Part shown: piece by piece, positions 7,809 to 12,226 of the stretch
Layout: each line of letters starts with the position of its first letter
How positions within the stretch are numbered: position 1 is the stretch's first letter
From: an uncultured Lachnospiraceae bacterium
GTDB taxonomy: Bacteria; Bacillota; Clostridia; Lachnospirales; Lachnospiraceae
Direction of reading: 5' to 3'
Assembly: GCA_910586315.1 (NCBI GenBank)
Contig: CAJUIP010000065.1
Location: 1-12,226, forward strand
Length of the DNA stretch: 12,226 nucleotides
The notes under the pieces: model-generated
The model's database searches: none
The model's input: only the letters and a program-made list of their open reading frames with translations
Told to the model about the DNA's origin: nothing
Program-made: the position numbers and the translations under genes

Positions 7809-8725
7809 AATATATCGTAAAGCGTCTGGCGGTGGGGGCGGTGACTCTGTTTCTTCTGGCCACCATTACATTTTTCCTGATGCACGTGATTCCCGGCTCG
7901 CCGTTCGCGGGGGAGACCACAAAGCTCCCGGTGAAGGTGCTGGAAAAGCTTTATGAAAAATATGGACTGGATAAGCCCATCACCGAACAGTATGTGATTT
8001 ATTTAAAGAATGCGGTCCGCGGCGATTTCGGCGTTTCCATCTACCGGAAGGGAAAGAGCATTGATAAGATTATTGCCAACGGCCTTCCTTACACCATGCG
8101 CCTGGGCGCTGTCAGCGTGTGCTTTGCTCTGGTCATGGGAATTTTCCTGGGAACTGTGGCTGCCTTTACGAAACGGAAGTGGCTGACGAATCTGGTGTTA
8201 GTGCTAGCTACGGCCGGCGTCAGTATGCCGGGCTTCCTTTTGTCGGTTCTTTTACTGCTTTTGTTTGGCGTGGTGCTTCAGTGGCTTCCCTTCGTGGGCC
8301 TTCAGAGCCCTCTCCACTACATTCTCCCGGCAGTGGGCATGTCCTTTGCGCCTATCTCCATGATTGCCCGTCTGGTGCGTTCAAGCCTCAGGGAGGTCAT
8401 GAAGCAGGACTATATGGTCCTTGCCAAATCTAAGGGGACCCCGGAAAAGCTGGTGATCTGGCGCCATGGACTTAAAAATGCCATGCTGCCGGTGATCACC
8501 TACGCCGGTCCCATGATCGCAACGCTCCTTACGGGCAGCTTTGTCATTGAGAGCCTGTATTCCATTCCGGGAATCGGCGCGGAGTTTGTCACCAGTATTA
8601 CCAACCGTGACTACACCATGATCATGGCCCTGACGATTCTTTACGGTACGTTTATTATCATTGCCAATATCATTACGGATATCATCAACGCGATGATTGA
8701 TCCACGTATAAAATTAGGAAGATAG
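7802..8725 (+). CDS. Peptide ABC transporter permease, OppB/DppB-like
   Basis: A 307-residue inner-membrane protein forming half of the peptide channel. It has the layout usual for this subfamily: a first helix at about residues 9-30 (starting MLKYIVKRLA and ending in FFLMHVIPGSPF), an extracellular segment to about 98, then five helices near 100-122, 130-157, 171-190, 228-252 and 272-296. The cytoplasmic EAA-type loop that docks on the ATPases lies around 203-228 (DYMVLAKSKG, then WRHGLKNAMLP). The C-terminus ends in the typical DPRIKLG. The ATG at 7802 overlaps the end of the peptidase gene by 7 bases and has GGAG about 10 bases upstream inside that gene, which suggests translational coupling. 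Confidence 0.93.
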   Translation: MLKYIVKRLAVGAVTLFLLATITFFLMHVIPGSPFAGETTKLPVKVLEKLYEKYGLDKPITEQYVIYLKNAVRGDFGVSIYRKGKSIDKIIANGLPYTMRLGAVSVCFALVMGIFLGTVAAFTKRKWLTNLVLVLATAGVSMPGFLLSVLLLLLFGVVLQWLPFVGLQSPLHYILPAVGMSFAPISMIARLVRSSLREVMKQDYMVLAKSKGTPEKLVIWRHGLKNAMLPVITYAGPMIATLLTGSFVIESLYSIPGIGAEFVTSITNRDYTMIMALTILYGTFIIIANIITDIINAMIDPRIKLGR

Positions 8726-8729
8726 GAGG
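8724..8729 (+). promoter_or_regulatory. Ribosome binding site supporting a GTG start at 8738
   Basis: AGGAGG overlaps the stop codon of the OppB-like gene (8723-8725) and lies 8 bases before GTG 8738. Later in-frame ATGs lack a comparable site, so the GTG start is preferred. Confidence 0.8.
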
Positions 8730-8737
8730 CGGGTTTT

Positions 8738-9664
8738 GTGACAGAAACAAAAGAAATACTGGACGATTCCCTGTTTGAAAAGCTGGATGACAGTGAAAAG
8801 AACACGGAATTTATTGCCATGGAAAGCAAGACCTACTTCCAGGATGCCTGGCGCTGTTTTAAAAAGAATAAGCTGGCTTTAGGAGGCCTGGTGTTCTTAA
8901 CTATCATGATTCTCCTGGCTGTTTTTGTACCCTTGGTATCGCCCTATACCTATGACGCGCAGGATTTGGATGTGCGGAACGCCCTGCCGTCCATGGAGCA
9001 TCTTCTGGGAACCGACAAGCTGGGCCGCGATATTCTGGTGCGTCTGATGTTCGGCGCCAGGATAAGCCTTTCGGTGGGCTTTGTGGCGGCGTTTTTAAAC
9101 CTCATCATCGGCGTGGTCTATGGAGGAATCTCCGGCTTTGTGGGCGGAAAGGCGGATATGGTCATGATGCGTATTATCGACTGCATTTACTCCATCCCTT
9201 CCATGCTTTACGTGATTCTCATTATGATGGTGTTCGGATCCAATATCGGTTCGGTGCTCTTAGGCATCTGCGTGTCCTCCTGGATTGGGATGGCAAGGCA
9301 GGTACGGACCCAGGTGCAGACCTTAAAGCAGCAGGAATTTGCTCTGGCCGCCTATGTGATCGGCGCCAGTAAGGTGAGGATCCTCTTTAAGCACCTCATT
9401 ATCAACTGCATGGGCCCCATCATTGTTTCCACGACTCTTATGGTGCCGGAGGCCATTTTTACCGAATCCTTCCTGGCTTTTATCGGCATTGGGATCTCTC
9501 TGCCCCAGGCGAGCTGGGGAACTTTGGCCAGCGAGGCCCGTTCGGTGATTCAAAGCTATCCCCTTCAGATCGTGTGGCCGGTGCTTGCCATCTGTCTGAC
9601 GGTCCTTTCCTTAAATTTTATCGGCGACGGCGTCGGCGAGGCGCTGGACCCGAAGAACCGCTAG
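8738..9664 (+). CDS. Peptide ABC transporter permease, OppC/DppC-like
   Basis: A 308-residue inner-membrane protein forming the second half of the channel. The N-terminal 45 residues are acidic and cytoplasmic. The OppC_N-type first helix follows at about 46-68. The hallmark HLLGTDKLGRDILVRLMFGA lies at 89-108. The transport domain follows, with an EAA-type loop around 200-220 (EFALAAYVIGASKVRILFKH). The later landmarks FTESFLAFIGIG, ASWGTLASEA and the end GVGEALDPKNR are typical of the family. It starts with GTG 12 bases after the preceding stop, and its own stop overlaps the ribosome binding site of the next gene. Confidence 0.93.
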   Translation: MTETKEILDDSLFEKLDDSEKNTEFIAMESKTYFQDAWRCFKKNKLALGGLVFLTIMILLAVFVPLVSPYTYDAQDLDVRNALPSMEHLLGTDKLGRDILVRLMFGARISLSVGFVAAFLNLIIGVVYGGISGFVGGKADMVMMRIIDCIYSIPSMLYVILIMMVFGSNIGSVLLGICVSSWIGMARQVRTQVQTLKQQEFALAAYVIGASKVRILFKHLIINCMGPIIVSTTLMVPEAIFTESFLAFIGIGISLPQASWGTLASEARSVIQSYPLQIVWPVLAICLTVLSLNFIGDGVGEALDPKNR

Positions 9665-9674
9665 GAGGTGCGCC

Positions 9675-10682
9675 ATGGCATTATTGGATGTAAAAAATTT
9701 AAGTGTGGATTTTGAGACGGACCAGGGTACGGTTCATGCGGTCCGCGATATTACTTTTTCTGTGGGAGAGTCCGAGGCGGTGGGAATCGTCGGGGAGTCC
9801 GGAAGCGGAAAGAGCGTGACCATGTATTCGGTCATGGGACTTCTGGCGGCCAACGGAACCATCACAGACGGCAGCGTGACCTTTAAGGGGACGGAAATTA
9901 CAGAAAAAGCATTCCTGAACCACAGGGCGTATGAGGCCTGCATGGAGAAAATAAGGGGAAACGAGATGTCCATGATCTTTCAGGATCCCATGACCTTTTT
10001 AAATCCTGTGGTGAAAATCGGCAAACAGATTACGGAAGTCATCAAAAATCACGAAAAGATAAGCGACGCGGAGGCCAAAAAGCGGGCCGTCGAGCTGATG
10101 GCCCAGGTGGGAATCCCGTCGCCGGAGAAGCGGCTCAATCAGTATCCCCACGAGTTTTCCGGCGGCATGCGCCAGAGAATCATCATCGCCATCGCCCTGG
10201 CCAACCATCCGAAGCTCATCATCGCCGATGAGCCCACCACGGCTCTGGATGTGACCATTCAGGCCCAGGTGCTGGATTTAATTAAGGAAATGAAGGAAAA
10301 GCTACAGTCGTCCGTTATCATGATCACCCATGATCTGGGGGTGGTAGCCAGTCTGTGCGATAAAATTATCATCATGTACGGCGGAAAGATTGTGGAGACA
10401 GGTACGGACCGGGAAATTTTCTATGAGGCGAAGCACCCCTATACCAGGGGACTGCTGCAGTGCGTCCATAATCCGGAAAAGAAGGAGAAGCTTACGCCCA
10501 TTGCGGGATCTCCGCCGGATCTTTTAAAGCCTCCGGTCGGATGCCCCTTTGTGGACCGGTGCCCGGAAGCCATGAAGGTATGCAAGCTCTATATGCCGGA
10601 GGCGGCCGCATATTCCGAAACCCATCAGTGCGCCTGCTGGCTGGAGGAAGTGAAGAGAAGGAAGGGGGAGAATCATGGCTGA
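9675..10682 (+). CDS. Peptide ABC transporter ATP-binding protein, OppD/DppD-like
   Basis: A 335-residue cytoplasmic ATPase that powers peptide import as a heterodimer with the next gene's product. All nucleotide-binding motifs are present: Walker A GESGSGKS (40-47), Q-loop Gln103 in MIFQDP, signature FSGGMRQR (161-168), Walker B LIIADE with Glu186, and H-loop His219. The C-terminal oligopeptide-transporter extension carries a cysteine cluster (Cys290, 296, 303, 319, 321) starting GCPFVDRCP. In this subfamily that cluster is reported or suspected to hold an iron-sulfur centre. AGGAGGTG (9663-9670) lies 4 bases before the ATG, overlapping the previous stop codon. The end overlaps the OppF-like gene by 8 bases. 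Confidence 0.95.
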   Translation: MALLDVKNLSVDFETDQGTVHAVRDITFSVGESEAVGIVGESGSGKSVTMYSVMGLLAANGTITDGSVTFKGTEITEKAFLNHRAYEACMEKIRGNEMSMIFQDPMTFLNPVVKIGKQITEVIKNHEKISDAEAKKRAVELMAQVGIPSPEKRLNQYPHEFSGGMRQRIIIAIALANHPKLIIADEPTTALDVTIQAQVLDLIKEMKEKLQSSVIMITHDLGVVASLCDKIIIMYGGKIVETGTDREIFYEAKHPYTRGLLQCVHNPEKKEKLTPIAGSPPDLLKPPVGCPFVDRCPEAMKVCKLYMPEAAAYSETHQCACWLEEVKRRKGENHG

Positions 10683-11712
10683 TATGGCTGAAGTCAAGAG
10701 AAACGTTTCTGCTGCCGGAGGGACCAATCTGGCGGTATGCGCCGGAGAACAGCCGATATTAAAGGTTGAGCATGTGAAGACGTATTTCGACGTGACAAAA
10801 GGCCTGTTTTCTCCAAAGCAGATTGTAAAGGCTGTGGACGACGTGAGCTTTTCTGTCGGCAGAGGAGAGACCTATGGCCTTGTCGGGGAATCCGGCTGTG
10901 GAAAATCCACCCTTGGGAGGACGCTTGTTAAGATTTATCCGGCAACGGAAGGAAAAATCATGTATAACGGGCAGGACATTGCGGCCTTTCGCGGCGCGGA
11001 GGAGAAGAATTTCAGAAAAGAGGTCCAGATGATCTTCCAGGATCCATATGCCTCCTTAAATCCCAGAATGACTGTGGGCGAGATTATAAAAGAACCTATG
11101 GAAATTCATGGAATTTTATCTTCTTCCGGAGAACGGGAGGAACGGGCTGCCGAGCTGTTAAAGATCGTAGGCTTAAAGCCAGACCATATCCGCCGGTATC
11201 CCCATGAATTTTCCGGCGGGCAGAGACAGAGAATATCCATCGCAAGGACTCTGGCCTTAAATCCCAGATTTATAATCTGCGACGAGCCGATCTCAGCTCT
11301 GGACGTGTCCATCCAGGCGCAGATTATTAACCTGTTGAAGGAAATTCAGGATGAGATGGGAATTTCCTATCTGTTTGTGGCCCATGATCTCAGCATGGTC
11401 AATTACATTTCCCACCGCATCGGAGTGATGTATCTTGGCCATCTGGTGGAGGAGGGGGACGCCGATGAGGTGTATTCCGATCCCATCCACCCCTATACAA
11501 AAGCGCTTTTATCTGCAATTCCCATTCCGGACCCCGATGTGGCCAAGAGGAAATCGCGGATTAAGCTGGAGGGAGAGCTTCCAAGCCCCATCAATCCCCC
11601 GGCCGGATGTCCCTTTAGGGGAAGATGTCCCATGGCCACGGAGGACTGCGGCAGGGAGAGGCCGGAAATGAAGGATTATAACGGGCATAAGGCGGCCTGC
11701 TTCTGCGTATAA
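10675..11712 (+). CDS. Peptide ABC transporter ATP-binding protein, OppF/DppF-like
   Basis: A 345-residue partner ATPase of the OppD-like protein. After a non-conserved stretch of about 27 residues come Walker A GESGCGKS (71-78), Gln122 in MIFQDPYASLNPRM, signature FSGGQRQR (179-186), Walker B FIICDE with Glu204, and H-loop His237. The C-terminal extension has the same type of cysteine cluster as OppD (Cys312, 318, 325, 342, 344), starting GCPFRGRCP. The ATG at 10675 lies inside the end of the OppD-like gene, with AAGGGGGAG just upstream (10662-10670). An alternative ATG at 10684 is less well placed. It is the last gene of the operon. No classical T-tailed terminator follows, only the long palindrome at 11764-11827. 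Confidence 0.95.
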   Translation: MADMAEVKRNVSAAGGTNLAVCAGEQPILKVEHVKTYFDVTKGLFSPKQIVKAVDDVSFSVGRGETYGLVGESGCGKSTLGRTLVKIYPATEGKIMYNGQDIAAFRGAEEKNFRKEVQMIFQDPYASLNPRMTVGEIIKEPMEIHGILSSSGEREERAAELLKIVGLKPDHIRRYPHEFSGGQRQRISIARTLALNPRFIICDEPISALDVSIQAQIINLLKEIQDEMGISYLFVAHDLSMVNYISHRIGVMYLGHLVEEGDADEVYSDPIHPYTKALLSAIPIPDPDVAKRKSRIKLEGELPSPINPPAGCPFRGRCPMATEDCGRERPEMKDYNGHKAACFCV

Positions 11713-11763
11713 AGATGAAGGGCCGTCTTCTGCCAGGAAAAACCAGTACAGATTTGCGCGAAT

Positions 11764-11827
11764 CTTGAAGTAAATCCCCATGCCGCTTTGCTGGCACCAC
11801 CATACATGGAAGGGGATTTACTTTAAG
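11764..11827. repeat. Long imperfect palindrome after the peptide operon
   Basis: Bases 11764-11779 pair with 11812-11827 over 16 bp with a single G-U; the inner 12 bp (AAGTAAATCCCC and its complement) are exact. The 32-base interior contains a smaller TGCC/GGCA hairpin. It lies 51 bases after the OppF-like stop codon, where a terminator is expected, but no T run follows on the plus strand. It could be a 3' stabilising hairpin, a non-canonical terminator or a small repeat element. Confidence 0.6.
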
Positions 11828-11830
11828 CCT

Positions 11831-11861
11831 CCGGCGCAATGCTTTTTTGTTGTGCGCCCGG
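11831..11861. other. Imperfect hairpin next to the palindrome
   Basis: CCGGCGCA (11831-11838) can pair with TGCGCCCGG (11853-11861) with one bulged C. The loop contains a run of six T. It is GC-rich in an otherwise mixed region and may contribute, with the preceding palindrome, to ending the operon transcript. Evidence is weak. Confidence 0.3.
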
Positions 11862-11868
11862 CGGTGCA

Positions 11869-11964
11869 CGTTTCCGACAGGTGCAAGGGCAAATCCGAAA
11901 ATATGCTACGATTCAGGAATTGGACGAAGCTGTGCTGAATCGGCTTATTAGTAAGATATGGTAA
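11869..11964 (+). pseudogene. Short remnant of a recombinase C-terminal region
   Basis: In one open frame the sequence reads IRKYATIQELDEAVLNRLISKI and then stops (TAA 11962-11964). This resembles the RKYTDIQELTPELL / LFISKIVV block near the C-terminus of large serine recombinases from mobile elements of Clostridia. No start codon with a ribosome binding site and no other recombinase domain is present, so it is a fragment. It is a different copy from the one at 511-683, judging by its different residues. The call is from remembered family sequence only. Confidence 0.45.
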
Positions 11965-11978
11965 AAATCAACTATATT

Positions 11979-12226
11979 TTAATATGATTTTAAATAGTCA
12001 TATAAATATTTTTCAAAAAATGCTTTTGCCGTCATAATTTGAATATTTCCAAACTGCTCTATTACGAGGAGATCTTTATCTCCACTAACAATATATAAAG
12101 CACGAGAATCCTTTGCACATTCCAGAAATTTGTTATCGTCAGGGTCACGGCATATTTCAACATGGGTAACTGGTTCGATAATTTCCATAGCTTTAATTAG
12201 CGGGCTTAATATTGTTCTATTAATAT
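11979..12226 (-). CDS. PIN-domain protein, C-terminal part (putative toxin of a toxin-antitoxin pair), cut by window edge
   Basis: The minus-strand frame is open from the window end to a stop at 11979-11981 and gives about 82 residues. The central CRDPDDNKFLECA, followed by ALYIVSGDKDLLVI and a tail with IQIMTAKAFFEKYL, is the standard C-terminal half of the PIN-domain family annotated as putative toxin-antitoxin toxins. These are metal-dependent RNases using conserved acidic residues, here in DPDD and GDKD. The family is usually about 130-150 residues, so the N-terminal half, with the first catalytic Asp, lies beyond base 12226. An in-frame ATG at 12188 exists, but homology-like sequence (ILSPLIKA) continues upstream of it, so it is not taken as the start. 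Any antitoxin would be outside the window. The gene is distinctly AT-rich compared with the peptide operon, which suggests a different origin. Confidence 0.72.
   Translation of the reverse strand, partial: INRTILSPLIKAMEIIEPVTHVEICRDPDDNKFLECAKDSRALYIVSGDKDLLVIEQFGNIQIMTAKAFFEKYLYDYLKSY

Noticed and set aside
11509..11869. Minus-strand open frames covering the end of the OppF-like gene and the palindrome
   Set aside because: They overlap a certain gene in antisense, have biased composition and contain no recognisable domain.

Overview
The window looks like a chromosomal segment from a Gram-positive, low-to-mid GC Clostridia bacterium, most likely in the Lachnospiraceae / Clostridium (Enterocloster, Hungatella, Lachnoclostridium-like) group. 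The signs are strong AGGAGG-type ribosome binding sites, sigma-A-type promoters, lipoprotein-anchored solute-binding proteins and protein sequences typical of that group. The genus is an inference from style, not from a marker gene. I see no rRNA, tRNA or CRISPR array.

Left flank (1-797). The end of a small YciI-like gene (cut by the window edge) is followed by about 540 bases without an intact gene. This stretch holds a compact element with perfect 20-bp inverted ends, a UUCG-capped hairpin in its middle, and a frameshifted fragment of the C-terminal region of a large serine recombinase. A plausible promoter then leads into the next gene.

Sensory pair (798-3954). A lipoprotein sugar-type (MalE-like) solute-binding protein is followed by a transmembrane methyl-accepting chemotaxis protein, with no permease genes beside them. 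No terminator is visible between the two genes, and a very clear Rho-independent terminator follows the second. One reading is that the binding protein serves chemotaxis, or shares a permease encoded elsewhere.

Peptide-uptake operon (4047-11712). A near-consensus promoter drives a tightly packed six-gene operon: peptide-binding lipoprotein (OppA/DppA-like), a cytoplasmic S9-family serine peptidase, two permeases (OppB/C-like) and two ATPases (OppD/F-like). Genes overlap or nearly touch, which suggests translational coupling. The inserted peptidase suggests a capture-import-cleave pathway for a particular class of peptides.

Right flank (11713-12226). Behind the operon are a long imperfect palindrome, a second small remnant of a recombinase C-terminus and, on the minus strand in markedly AT-rich DNA, the C-terminal part of a PIN-domain protein (possible VapC-like toxin) cut by the window edge. 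Recombinase debris on both sides suggests that the edges of this segment have been sites of mobile-element insertion and decay.

I found no convincing wholly new system. The best leads are the peptidase embedded in the transporter operon, the permease-less binding protein/chemoreceptor pair, and the structured inverted-repeat element at 343-444.
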